Source: Primorskyibacter marinus
GTDB lineage: Bacteria > Pseudomonadota > Alphaproteobacteria > Rhodobacterales > Rhodobacteraceae
Reading direction: 5' to 3'
Length of the DNA: 64,000 bases
NCBI RefSeq assembly: GCF_003313245.1
Contig: NZ_QJSD01000006.1
Location: 105,279 to 169,278 of the forward strand
The first letter of the stretch is position 1. Each line of letters begins with the position of its first letter. Shown here piece by piece: positions 33,354 to 42,401 of this stretch. A model generated the notes under the pieces. The model searched no databases, was not told where the DNA came from, and saw nothing but the letters and a program-made list of their open reading frames with translations. The position numbers and the translations under genes are program-made.

Positions 33354-34214
33354 GTGAAACTACCAGCGTTCGAATACCTGCGTGCACGCAGCCCGGAAGA
33401 GGCTTGGCACCTCCATTCGGAAGTGGAGGGCGATGCGGTCTACCTGTCGGGAGGGCACAGTGTGGTGCCGTCCATGGCGCTGCGCCTTCAGGCACCGTCC
33501 CGGCTGATCGACATCTCTGGAATTGCCGATCTTTACGGTGTCGCGGTGCAGGACGACGCGCTGCGCATCGGCGCGATGACCCGCCACGCCGAGGTGATGG
33601 ACAACCCGCTTGTCGCGCGCCATGCGCCGCTACTCGCGCTGGCCGCTCCGCATGTGGCGCATCCCGCGATCCGCAACCGTGGCACCCTCGGCGGCAATCT
33701 GGCGCTGGCCGATCCGGCGTCGGAGTTTCCCGCGGCGGTGCTGGCCCTGCGCGCTGAGATCGAGATCATCGGCCCCGATGGCAGCAGGCATGTCCCCGCC
33801 GATGAGTTCTTCCTCGACCTCTACGAGACCGCCCTCGCCCCTGGCGAGATCCTGACCGCGGTACACGTCCCCCTGCCGCCCGCCGGCCGTGTCTTTGCCT
33901 TTGACGAGATTGCGCGGCGCCGGGGCGATTACGCCATGGTCGGTGCCGCGGCCCAAGCCGATTTGGAGGAAGGCATGGTTGTCGATGCCTCGATCGCGTT
34001 TTTCTCGGTGGGGTTCACCCCGGTGCGGGCCAAGGCAGCGCAGGCGGCGCTGATCGGCGCGCCGCTGTCGCGCGAGAGCGTTGCGCGCGCTCAGGCCAGT
34101 CTGGCCGAAGACCTCGATCCGCCGGATGATCCGGGCTTTCCCGCTCACCGTCGCTTGCAGCTTGCGCGCGTCCTTCTGGGACGGGTTCTGAACCAGATGG
34201 AGACCCGGCCATGA
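33354..34214 (+). CDS. Molybdenum hydroxylase FAD-binding subunit (CoxM-like)
   Basis: 286 residues from the GTG at 33354, which directly follows a GGGAGGGGA ribosome site; the ATG-equivalent at 33300 lies inside the operator. FAD-binding motifs of the xanthine dehydrogenase/CO dehydrogenase medium subunit are present: YLSGGHSVVPSMALRL near residue 30 and AIRNRGTLGGNLALADPASE near 105. It passes electrons from the 2Fe-2S subunit to an acceptor. First gene of the operon; its stop overlaps the next start (ATGA). Confidence 0.92.
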   Translation: MKLPAFEYLRARSPEEAWHLHSEVEGDAVYLSGGHSVVPSMALRLQAPSRLIDISGIADLYGVAVQDDALRIGAMTRHAEVMDNPLVARHAPLLALAAPHVAHPAIRNRGTLGGNLALADPASEFPAAVLALRAEIEIIGPDGSRHVPADEFFLDLYETALAPGEILTAVHVPLPPAGRVFAFDEIARRRGDYAMVGAAAQADLEEGMVVDASIAFFSVGFTPVRAKAAQAALIGAPLSRESVARAQASLAEDLDPPDDPGFPAHRRLQLARVLLGRVLNQMETRP

Positions 34215-34729
34215 AGGTCCTCGTGAATACCAAAGTCAACGGCACTCCGGTGCAAGAGGCGGTGACACCGCGCAGCAGTCTTGCGGATTTCCTGCGCGAT
34301 GATCTGGGCCTCACAGGCACCCATCTGGGCTGCGAGATGGGTGCCTGTGGTGCCTGTCTGGTGCTGCTCGACGGCGCGCCGGTACATGCCTGCCTCGTGC
34401 TGGCAGTACAGGCCGAGGGCGGCACGGTCGAGACCGTCGAAGGGCTGACCGAAACCGGGGCGGTCGCCGACCTTCAGGAGAATTTCCACGACCGCAACGC
34501 GCTGCAATGCGGCTATTGCACCAGCGGCATGCTGATGAGCGCGCAGGCGCTGCTGGCGCGCAACGCGGCACCCTCGCGCGACGAGATCCGCGACGCGCTC
34601 TCGGGCAATTACTGCCGCTGCACCGGCTACGAGGCGATTGTCGATGCCATCGCCGCCACCGGCCGAGCGCGGACCGCGGCGACAGAGTCGGCTCAAACCG
34701 CGCCAACAAATACGGAGGCGGCGGAATGA
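34211..34729 (+). CDS. Molybdenum hydroxylase 2Fe-2S subunit (CoxS-like)
   Basis: 172 residues. The N-terminal plant-type ferredoxin fold holds CEMGACGACLV and a later Cys in the VHACLV turn; the C-terminal helical domain holds CGYCTSGM and CRCTGYEAIVDAI, the second 2Fe-2S site. The layout matches XDH/CODH small subunits. Overlaps both neighbours by four bases (ATGA at each end), so the three subunits are translationally coupled. Confidence 0.94.
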   Translation: MKVLVNTKVNGTPVQEAVTPRSSLADFLRDDLGLTGTHLGCEMGACGACLVLLDGAPVHACLVLAVQAEGGTVETVEGLTETGAVADLQENFHDRNALQCGYCTSGMLMSAQALLARNAAPSRDEIRDALSGNYCRCTGYEAIVDAIAATGRARTAATESAQTAPTNTEAAE

Positions 34730-37092
34730 CCCTGCATATCGGCCAGTCCCAGCGCCGCGAAAATGCCCGCCGCCATCTAGCCGGGCGCGGGCGCTTTGTC
34801 AGTGATCTTGCGTTGCCGCGGATGCTGCACGCGGTCTTCGTGCGCAGCCCGATGGCCAAGGGCCGGATCCTCGACATCGATACCGAGGCGGCGTCGCTTT
34901 GCCCCGGGGTCCTGCGCATCTTTACCGCTGCGGATCTGAACCCGCGCTGCCAGCCTTGGGTCGGCACATTGGATCACTTCGCGGGAATGCAGAGCCCCCC
35001 GATGAACATTCTCGCCGAGAACGAGGTGCTCTGGGCCGGCCATCCGGTCGCGATGATCCTCGCGCGCAGCCGAGCCGAGGCCGAGGATGCCGCCGATCAG
35101 GTGCTGGTGGATATCGAGGACACGGAGCCGGTGACCGGCGGCGCCCCGGTGCTACAGCCCGGTGCCCCGCGGGCCAATGAGGCCACCGACAGCAACCTGT
35201 GCTACGAGACGCTGCTCGAAACGCCGGATGTGGACCGGGCCTTTACGGAGGCGGCGCATGTGGTCGAGGCCGCGTTCACCTTCGGGCGACATACTGCGGT
35301 GACCCTCGAGCCGCGCGCGGTGGTGGCGGATTACGATCCCGCCAGCGGGGCGTTGACAGTGCATCACGGCACCCAGACCCCCTATCAGTTTCAGGATGTC
35401 TACGCCCGACATTTCGGACTGCCGGAAGGCAAGGTCCGGGTCATCGCGCCAGATGTGGGCGGCTCCTTCGGGATGAAGCTGCATGTCTACAACGAAGAGA
35501 TGGGCACCGTCGCCGCCAGCCTGATCCTCGGGCGGCCGGTGCGCTATGTGGCGGACCGGCTGGAAAGCTTTGTTTCGGACATCCACGCGCGCGACCATGA
35601 CGTGCACGGCCGGATGGCGGTGGCGGCGGATGGCACAATCCTTGCGATGGAGGTCGACGACCTGACCCGGATCGGCGCGGTTTCGGCCTATCCGCGCACC
35701 AGTGCCGCCGAGGGCAATCAGGTGATCCGCCTGATGGGCGCGCCCTACCGGATGCCCGACTATCGCGGGAAGCTCTCGGTCGCCTTTCAGAACAAGGTGC
35801 AGACCAGCCAGTACCGCGCGGTGGGCCATCCCATCGCCTGTGCCGTGACCGAGGCGCTGGTCGAACGCGCGGCAGAGGCCACCGGCTGCGATCCGTTTGA
35901 GATCCGCGCCCGCAACCTCATCGCCGACGACGCTTATCCGCATGTCTCGGCAACCGGCTACCAGTTCGAGAAGCTGTCGCATCAGGCTTGTCTTGCCCGC
36001 CTACGCGAGATGATGGACCCCGACGCCCTGCGCGCCGAGCAGGCCGCCTTGCGCACCCGCGGCATCTATCGCGGCTTCGGCATCGCCTCTTTCGTCGAGA
36101 TCACCAACCCCGGCGCGACCTTCTACGGCATCGGCGGGGCGCGGATCTCGGCGCAAGACGGGGCGGTGGTGCGGATGCTGCCCTCGGGTGACATCCATTG
36201 CGCGATCTCCGTGACCGAACAGGGCCAGGGCACTGAAACGATCATCGCGCAGGTCGTGGCCGACCAGCTTGGGGTTGCCCCCGAGCGGGTGAGTGTCACC
36301 ACCGGCGATACCGCGACCACGCCAAGCGGCGGTGCCAACTGGGCCTGCCGCGGTGCCGGTATCGGCGGCGAAACCGCGCTGCGTGCGGGACGGCAACTGC
36401 GTGACCGCATCCTGACGCTGGCCGGTGCTCTGGTGCAGGCCGACCCGGCAACCTTGCGGTTGGCCGGGGGCGCCGTGGTCGATGCCGCCAGCGGCGCTCC
36501 GCGCATCGCGCTGGAGGAAATCGGCCGGATCGCCACCTACCGTCCCGACACGCTGCCCGACGGGGTCGACCATTCCCTGACCGTGGCGCACCACTTCGCG
36601 CCCGTGGGGTATCCGTTCGATTTCACCAACGGCATTCAGGGAAGCCTCGTCGAGGTGGATACGGAAACCGGACTCGTGAAGCTCTTGAAGCACTGGGTGG
36701 TCGAGGATTGCGGCCGCATCATCAACCCGCTGCTGGTCGACGAACAGATCCGCGGCGGCGTGGTGCAGGGGCTCGGCCCTGCCCTTTTCGAGGAATGCCA
36801 ATATGACGCGGACGGGCAGCTGACCAATGGCTCGCTGGCCGAATACCTCGTCCCGATGGCGGTGGAGATGCCGGATATCGAGATCGCCCATATAGAGACG
36901 CCGACGCAGGACACCATCCTGGGTGCCAAGGGCGTCGGCGAAGCCGGCACTGCCGCCGCCGGGGCCGCCGCGATGAACGCGGTGAACGACGCCCTGCGCC
37001 CCTTCGGTGCCTGTCTCACCCAGACCCCGATGACCCCGCTGCGCATACTTGATGCGCTTGATGCAGCTCTACAGGAAAGGACCGCCCCATGA
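34726..37092 (+). CDS. Molybdenum hydroxylase large (Mo-cofactor) subunit, substrate unknown
   Basis: 788 residues from the ATG at 34726. The xanthine-oxidase-family a/b hammerhead domain is N-terminal (RRHLAGRGRFVSDLALPRML); molybdopterin-binding segments include VGGSFGMKLHVYNEE, AVGHPIACAVTEALVE and SVTEQGQGTETIIAQ. The catalytic glutamate is in GAKGVGEAGT near the C-terminus. The active-site loop lacks the AYRCSFR motif of true form I CO dehydrogenase (the equivalent region reads QTSQYRAVGHP), so CO is unlikely. An N-heterocycle, aldehyde or nicotinate-like compound is possible. Cytoplasmic; requires the Mo cofactor. Confidence 0.92.
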   Translation: MTLHIGQSQRRENARRHLAGRGRFVSDLALPRMLHAVFVRSPMAKGRILDIDTEAASLCPGVLRIFTAADLNPRCQPWVGTLDHFAGMQSPPMNILAENEVLWAGHPVAMILARSRAEAEDAADQVLVDIEDTEPVTGGAPVLQPGAPRANEATDSNLCYETLLETPDVDRAFTEAAHVVEAAFTFGRHTAVTLEPRAVVADYDPASGALTVHHGTQTPYQFQDVYARHFGLPEGKVRVIAPDVGGSFGMKLHVYNEEMGTVAASLILGRPVRYVADRLESFVSDIHARDHDVHGRMAVAADGTILAMEVDDLTRIGAVSAYPRTSAAEGNQVIRLMGAPYRMPDYRGKLSVAFQNKVQTSQYRAVGHPIACAVTEALVERAAEATGCDPFEIRARNLIADDAYPHVSATGYQFEKLSHQACLARLREMMDPDALRAEQAALRTRGIYRGFGIASFVEITNPGATFYGIGGARISAQDGAVVRMLPSGDIHCAISVTEQGQGTETIIAQVVADQLGVAPERVSVTTGDTATTPSGGANWACRGAGIGGETALRAGRQLRDRILTLAGALVQADPATLRLAGGAVVDAASGAPRIALEEIGRIATYRPDTLPDGVDHSLTVAHHFAPVGYPFDFTNGIQGSLVEVDTETGLVKLLKHWVVEDCGRIINPLLVDEQIRGGVVQGLGPALFEECQYDADGQLTNGSLAEYLVPMAVEMPDIEIAHIETPTQDTILGAKGVGEAGTAAAGAAAMNAVNDALRPFGACLTQTPMTPLRILDALDAALQERTAP

Positions 37093-37550
37093 AGCTCGAA
37101 GGAGAGCAGTTTCTCGACGCCGACCCGATGACCGTCTGGGCCGCGCTCTTCGATCGGGAGGTGCTGGCCGCGGCCATTCCGGGCTGCGAAAGCCTCGATC
37201 AGACCAGTGATACCGAATTCGCCGCCGTGGTGAAGTTGAAGGTCGGCCCGGTCTCGGCCCGATTCAAGGGCGACGTGGTGCTCAGCGACATCGTGCCGGG
37301 GCACTCCTGTACGCTGTCGGGCAAGGGCTCGGGCGGGATTGCCGGGTTTGCCAAGGGGGCGGCACAGGTCACGCTGACACCCGAAGGCACGGGCGTGCGC
37401 CTGCGGTATGATGCGGATGTCGCGGTGGGCGGCAAGCTGGCCGCGCTCGGCAGTCGGCTGATCAAATCCACGGCGCAGAAGCTGACCGACGCATTTTTCG
37501 CCAACCTGTCCGAAATTCTGGCGGTACCGGAAACCGCCGAACCAGTATGA
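37089..37550 (+). CDS. CoxG-like SRPBCC protein
   Basis: 153 residues of the CO dehydrogenase subunit G family (START/SRPBCC fold): MKLEGEQFLDADPMTVW opening, AAIPGCESLDQTSDTEF, and KVGPVSARFKGDV. CoxG-type proteins help assemble molybdenum hydroxylases or tether them to the membrane. The ATG overlaps the large-subunit stop, supporting a dedicated role for this enzyme. Confidence 0.9.
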   Translation: MKLEGEQFLDADPMTVWAALFDREVLAAAIPGCESLDQTSDTEFAAVVKLKVGPVSARFKGDVVLSDIVPGHSCTLSGKGSGGIAGFAKGAAQVTLTPEGTGVRLRYDADVAVGGKLAALGSRLIKSTAQKLTDAFFANLSEILAVPETAEPV

Positions 37551-37629
37551 ACCGCGCGCGCAGGGCGGTGGCAGCATGCGCTGCGGGACACTGCGCAGAA
37601 CAAGACACATCCTTGGGAGGAGGACACCA

Positions 37630-38703
37630 ATGACCACAACACGCAGAGCCTTTCTGACCACCACATCGGCGGCGCTTGCCATGCCGTTCCTGAACACGCG
37701 CAGCATCGCGGCTGAAAACATCTCGATCCAGATCGGATCGAGCCACCCGACGAACAATATCTGGGTCTACGCCATGCAGAACGCCCTGCAACCGGCGCTG
37801 GACAAGCTACTGGCGGATGCAGGTGGCGACTATTCTGTGAGCTGGAACGAGAATTACGGCGGCACGCTCTACAAGTTCAAGGACACGCGCGCCGCGGTGC
37901 GCGACGGCATTGTCGATGTCGGCATGGTGGGCACGGTCTGGGAAGGCTCGGCCATGCCGCTCCAGAACGTGACCTATTTCACCCCCTTCGCCAATGCCGA
38001 CCACAATGTCACCATCGACATTTTCGACAAGCTGACCGAAGATCTGCCCGAACTGCGCGCAGGCTGGACCGATCAGAACATGGTGCACCTGTCCTCGCTG
38101 GTGACCGACAGCTACGACGTCTATGCCACCTTCCCGATCACCTCGGTTGATGACATCGCCAACCGCCGCCTGAATGCGCCGGGCACCTCGGCCAACTGGC
38201 TGGCGGGCACCGGGTGTTCGCCGGTCGATGGCGCGCTGACCACCTATTACACCGATATTCAGACCGGTGTGTCCGAGGGAACGCTGTCCTTTGCCACCGG
38301 CATTCAGCCAACACGGGTCTATGAGGTGGCACCTCATCTGTCGCGGGTGGGCTTCGGGTCGATGTATTTCGGCGGAATCGCCGTGAACAAACGCTTTTTC
38401 GACCGTGCCCCCGCGCCCGTACAGGCGGCCCTGAAAGAGGCCGGGCGGATCACCTCGCGCGCCCATGGGGACTATATCACCAAGCGGGCGACCGAAGCGA
38501 TGACCGAGATGAAAGCCGCCGGGCTACAGGTGTCCGAGATGGCCAGCGCCGAGCGCGCACGCTGGGCGGCCGCGCTGCCGAATGTCACCAAACCTTGGCT
38601 TGATGCCAATGGCGCTCCGGCGGCCACGGTGCTCGAGGCCTATTTTGCCGAACTCGAGACCCGCGGCATCACCCCGGCACGGGATTGGTCCGCCGGGCTC
38701 TGA
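37630..38703 (+). CDS. TRAP transporter substrate-binding protein (DctP-like)
   Basis: 357 residues from the ATG at 37630 (GGGAGGAGG upstream). The N-terminus TTTRRAFLTTTSAALAMPF has a twin-arginine-like start and a signal peptide ending near SIAA. The mature protein has the TRAP DctP fold: ISIQIGSSHPTNN, RAAVRDGIVDVGMVGT, and a late YFGGIAVNKRFFDR with an Arg-containing ligand region. It follows the CoxG-like gene by about 80 bases, so it probably imports the hydroxylase substrate, likely a carboxylate since TRAP systems favour organic acids. Confidence 0.88.
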   Translation: MTTTRRAFLTTTSAALAMPFLNTRSIAAENISIQIGSSHPTNNIWVYAMQNALQPALDKLLADAGGDYSVSWNENYGGTLYKFKDTRAAVRDGIVDVGMVGTVWEGSAMPLQNVTYFTPFANADHNVTIDIFDKLTEDLPELRAGWTDQNMVHLSSLVTDSYDVYATFPITSVDDIANRRLNAPGTSANWLAGTGCSPVDGALTTYYTDIQTGVSEGTLSFATGIQPTRVYEVAPHLSRVGFGSMYFGGIAVNKRFFDRAPAPVQAALKEAGRITSRAHGDYITKRATEAMTEMKAAGLQVSEMASAERARWAAALPNVTKPWLDANGAPAATVLEAYFAELETRGITPARDWSAGL

Positions 38704-38744
38704 GCCCGCTGCCACAACCGAACGAGCGTCACGAGGGAGACCCC

Positions 38745-39296
38745 ATGCAACGCGCCACATCATCCGCCCCCGGCCTGCCTGCGCTGCGGCGCGGGCTGGC
38801 CTTGGTCCTGAACGCCATGGCGGCGGTCGGTGCCCTGTGGATCTTTGGGATCATGATGCTGATCGTCGCCGACGTGATCAGCCGCAACCTTCTGGCCGCG
38901 CCGATCATCGGCGTGGCCGAAATTTCGGCCCGCTCGGTCGGGGCCATTGTCTTTCTGCTGCTGCCGCCAGCGGCGCTGAACGGCACGCTGATCCGGTCGG
39001 ATTTCCTATTGCGCGGGATCGAGCGGCTGTCGCCGCGCGCCCTGCATCTGCTGGACACCCTGTTCGCGCTGGCCGGGGCGGGGATTTTCGCGCTGGTGGC
39101 AATCGCCGCCCTGCCCGACACCCATGACGCCTGGGTCAGTTCGGACTTCTTCGGAGTGCGCGGGGTCTGGACGCTGCCGACCGTGCCCTTTCACCTGCTG
39201 GTGGTGATCGGCGGGGCCGCCACAAGCCTTGCCTTCATCGTCGTGGCCGCGGACTGCGCCGCAAAATTCCGCATGCCCCGGAGGCCGCTGCCATGA
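38745..39296 (+). CDS. TRAP transporter small permease (DctQ-like)
   Basis: 183 residues from the ATG at 38745 (GAGGGAG upstream), with four membrane helices and the typical short segment ADVISRNLLAAPIIGVAEIS after the first helix. It forms the membrane complex with the DctM protein, whose start overlaps its stop (ATGA). Confidence 0.87.
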   Translation: MQRATSSAPGLPALRRGLALVLNAMAAVGALWIFGIMMLIVADVISRNLLAAPIIGVAEISARSVGAIVFLLLPPAALNGTLIRSDFLLRGIERLSPRALHLLDTLFALAGAGIFALVAIAALPDTHDAWVSSDFFGVRGVWTLPTVPFHLLVVIGGAATSLAFIVVAADCAAKFRMPRRPLP

Positions 39297-40612
39297 GCAA
39301 TATCACTATCGGACTGATCCTCATAGGCGTGCTCTTTGCCTTGGTCCTGCTCGGGATGAGGATCGCCATCGCGCTCATGGCCGTGGCCTTCGCCGGCGTC
39401 TGGATCATGCGCGACAACTTCGACCTGTCGATGCGGCTGATGTCGATCGCCACCTATAATGGCGTGGCCAGCTATCTCTTTGCCACCATTCCTCTGTTCG
39501 TGCTGATGGGCCACCTGGTCAGCATCTCGAATGTCGGCAAGGACACCTTCGATGTGGCCGAGGCCGGGCTGCGGCGTCTGCTGGGCGGGCTGGGCATCGC
39601 CACGGTTGCGGCGAATACCGTCTTTGCCGCCGTCACCGGTGTATCGATCGCCTCGGCGGCGGTGTTTACCAAGGTCGCGGTGCCGGAGATGACCCGCCAC
39701 GGCTATGCCCCATCCTTTTCCGCCGGGACGGTTGCCGGCAGCTCGGTGCTGGGCATGTTGATCCCGCCGAGCCTGCTGCTGATCATCTATGGCGTACTGG
39801 CCGAGCAATCCATCGGGCGGATGTTCATTGCCGGCCTCGTGCCGGGCGCGCTGCTGGCTGGCGGCTTCGTTCTGTGGATCCTGTTTGCGGCGAAATTCGC
39901 GCCGGGGCTGGTCTTTGCCAAGCAGGACGCCCCGGGCCAGCCGGACCGAGAGAGCTATCCGCAGATGACGCTGCCAGAGATCCTGCGCAAGATCACCCCC
40001 ATCATCGTGCTGGTCACCTTCGTGTTGGGCGGGCTCTATAGCGGCTTTTTCACCCCTACCGAGGCCGGCGGCGTCGGTGCCTTTGCCGCACTTGTAATTG
40101 CGGTGTTGCGCCGCAGCCTCGACCTGCGGCGCTGCTGGGCCGTTTTGAGCGAGACCGGCACGATCTCAGTAGGCATTCTGGCGCTGCTGGTTGCTGCGGG
40201 GTTCTACAGCCAGATGCTGGCCGTGGCTGGAATTCCGTCGGCCATCGGAACCTTTGTCACCGACAGCGGCTTTGGCCCGGTGGGTTTCCTTTTGGTCTAT
40301 GTTGTGTTGGTGCTGCTCTTGGGCATGATCCTCGACAGCAGCTCGATCCTGTTGATCGTGGTGCCCATCGCGGCCCCAATTGCGCAGAGCCTTGGGTACG
40401 ACCTGATCCAGTTCGGCATCATCACTGTTATCGCCGTCGAGGTAGGTCTGCTTACGCCGCCATTCGGGATATCGATCTTTACAGTGCATTCAACGCTCGG
40501 TGACCGCAACGTGCGCCTTGAGTCGATTTTCGCAGGTGCCCTGCCTTATGTCGCGGTGATGTTGACCGTGCTGCTCCTGATCGCCGCCTTTCCGCAGCTT
40601 ATCATCGGCTGA
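39293..40612 (+). CDS. TRAP transporter large permease (DctM-like)
   Basis: 439 residues with about twelve hydrophobic segments. The family motifs AGSSVLGMLIPPSLLLIIYGVLAEQSIG and GFFTPTEAGGVGAF (shortened views of conserved loops) and LTPPFGISIF near the C-terminus identify DctM, the ion-coupled transport subunit. It is the last gene of the plus-strand island; downstream DNA is non-coding for over 700 bases. Confidence 0.93.
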   Translation: MSNITIGLILIGVLFALVLLGMRIAIALMAVAFAGVWIMRDNFDLSMRLMSIATYNGVASYLFATIPLFVLMGHLVSISNVGKDTFDVAEAGLRRLLGGLGIATVAANTVFAAVTGVSIASAAVFTKVAVPEMTRHGYAPSFSAGTVAGSSVLGMLIPPSLLLIIYGVLAEQSIGRMFIAGLVPGALLAGGFVLWILFAAKFAPGLVFAKQDAPGQPDRESYPQMTLPEILRKITPIIVLVTFVLGGLYSGFFTPTEAGGVGAFAALVIAVLRRSLDLRRCWAVLSETGTISVGILALLVAAGFYSQMLAVAGIPSAIGTFVTDSGFGPVGFLLVYVVLVLLLGMILDSSSILLIVVPIAAPIAQSLGYDLIQFGIITVIAVEVGLLTPPFGISIFTVHSTLGDRNVRLESIFAGALPYVAVMLTVLLLIAAFPQLIIG

Positions 40613-41356
40613 GGACGCCGTGCGTGCTGACCTTTCTGTATCTCGGCGTTGCAAGTCTGCGCCCGCAGCAACCTCGGCCAAGATCGCGGACAGGGCGATG
40701 TATGGCGGCTGTGACCCCTGCTTGACGGCGCAGGTGTCGCGCCATGCGGACCTGACACCAACGCGATCCGGCCCGCATGGCGCGCTGCGACACATCTTTC
40801 CGGCGAAACGGGATGGAACGCTGTAGCGATTGCTGGCGCAGCGTCGATCTCCGGTTCCGGCCTGGCTTTCAGGCCATCATCAAACACCCCGTGCCCGCTC
40901 GATCAGGGTCTTCTCCTCACTCTCAGCATCATGCCACTGTTGTGCGGAAAATCCACTTATCCTGGCTGTTCAGATTTCCGGAAGCACCTCTTTCCTTGGC
41001 GTTGATGGGAATACATGCACGGCTCGTAACTGCAAATTATAGCGACGCCTTGGATGAAGCTATTGGTGAATCTGGTGTTCAATCCGCTTCATGGACGGGC
41101 ATGTGTTCTAGCATCGGATAGCATCCCGACTGGCGCGGATTGGCAGTCGGGTTGCAAATTTACGCTGTTGTAGTAGGTTCTGGTAGAAGCAAAAAGCGTT
41201 GGACCAGACCATCTTCTTATCAGGCAAACAACAAGAGTTGGGGCCCCTGCGTCATGCAGAGGGAGACCTGATGATGGCATCCATAACGATGCTTTGCTGG
41301 CAAACTGCGACGTCCTTGCGGTTGCCAAACTGAATAAACAAACAGGAGTGTCCAAT
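40613..41356. other. Spacer between TRAP operon and betaine ABC operon
   Basis: About 740 bases with no gene I can support. Short frames on both strands lack ribosome sites and family motifs, and base composition drops from GC-rich near the TRAP end to AT-richer near the ABC operon. The ABC operon promoter should lie in the last 250 bases. The length and character fit decayed sequence at an island border. Confidence 0.45.
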
Positions 41357-42328
41357 ATGAAACGCTATATTCTTAGCGCTGCCCTTGCAGCCGTCATCGC
41401 CCCCGGAGCGGCCATGGCACAAGAGGATTGCGGTGAAATCACCATCGCCGAGATGAACTGGGCCTCGGCCGGTGTCGTGGTTGCGGTGTCCAATTTCCTG
41501 CTGGAGCAAGGCTATGGCTGCGATGTCACCGTCGTACCGTCCGACACCACGCCCGCCGTCACGTCGCTGTCGGAAAACAACGAACCCGATATCGTGCCGG
41601 AACTTTGGCCGAACTCGGCCGGTGACGCCTATAAGAAGATCAAGGCCGACGGCAAGATCGTCGAATTGACGTCCGTTCTTGATCCCGGCGGCGTCGAAGG
41701 CTGGTGGATTCCGACATATCTGGCCGAGGCGCACCCCGAACTGAAAACCATCGAAGGTGTCATGGCGAACCCTGATTTGGTCGGCGGCATGTTCAACAAC
41801 TGTCCTGATGGCTGGGGCTGCCGGATCGTCAACGACAACCTGATCCGCGCGATGGATCTGGAAGGTTCGGGCATCGAGGTGTTCAACCACGGATCGGGCG
41901 AAACGCTGGCCACGTCGATGGCGGCGGCAGTTCAAAGCGAAAAGCCGTGGTTCGGTTACTACTGGGGTCCAACCACGCCGCTGGGCAAGTTCGACATGAC
42001 CAAGGTCAGCTTGGGTGAAGAGAACGAGGCAGCGCAGAAAGCCAATGCGAACGCGGATTCCCCGGATGCTGCCGTGACCGAATTTGCGACCGCTCCGATC
42101 CTGACCGTCGTGACCAAGGACTTTCAGGCCTCTCACCCTGAGATTTCCGAGATGATGTCCAACGTCCAGTTCAAGACCGACCAGATGAGCGGCCTTCTGG
42201 CATGGATGGACGAGAACAACGCCAGCAGCGAAGAGGCGGCCGTCTACTTCCTGAGCAATAACGCCGACATCTGGAAAGAGTGGATCAATGACGACGCGCG
42301 TGAGAAGCTTTCGGCACTGTTGAAGTGA
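41357..42328 (+). CDS. Glycine betaine/choline-type ABC substrate-binding protein, copy 1
   Basis: 323 residues from the ATG at 41357 (AGGAG nine bases upstream). The signal peptide ends near APGAAMAQ; the mature protein is an OpuAC/ProX-type domain with CGEITIAEMNWASAGVV, EPDIVPELWPNSAGDAY, the aromatic segment EGWWIPTYLAE, and PWFGYYWGPTTP. Trp residues in these positions form the quaternary-ammonium cage in the family. It starts a four-gene importer operon. Confidence 0.88.
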   Translation: MKRYILSAALAAVIAPGAAMAQEDCGEITIAEMNWASAGVVVAVSNFLLEQGYGCDVTVVPSDTTPAVTSLSENNEPDIVPELWPNSAGDAYKKIKADGKIVELTSVLDPGGVEGWWIPTYLAEAHPELKTIEGVMANPDLVGGMFNNCPDGWGCRIVNDNLIRAMDLEGSGIEVFNHGSGETLATSMAAAVQSEKPWFGYYWGPTTPLGKFDMTKVSLGEENEAAQKANANADSPDAAVTEFATAPILTVVTKDFQASHPEISEMMSNVQFKTDQMSGLLAWMDENNASSEEAAVYFLSNNADIWKEWINDDAREKLSALLK

Positions 42329-42401
42329 TCCGAAATTGGGCGGGACCATTGTAGTCCCGCCCGATTCTCAGGGCAATAAAAGCAAGAAAAAGAGACCTAA
42401 C

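Noticed and set aside
33354-37092. Aerobic CO dehydrogenase (coxMSL)
   Set aside because: Gene order and CoxG-like partner resemble it, but the large subunit has no AYRCSFR active-site loop, so CO oxidation is not supported.
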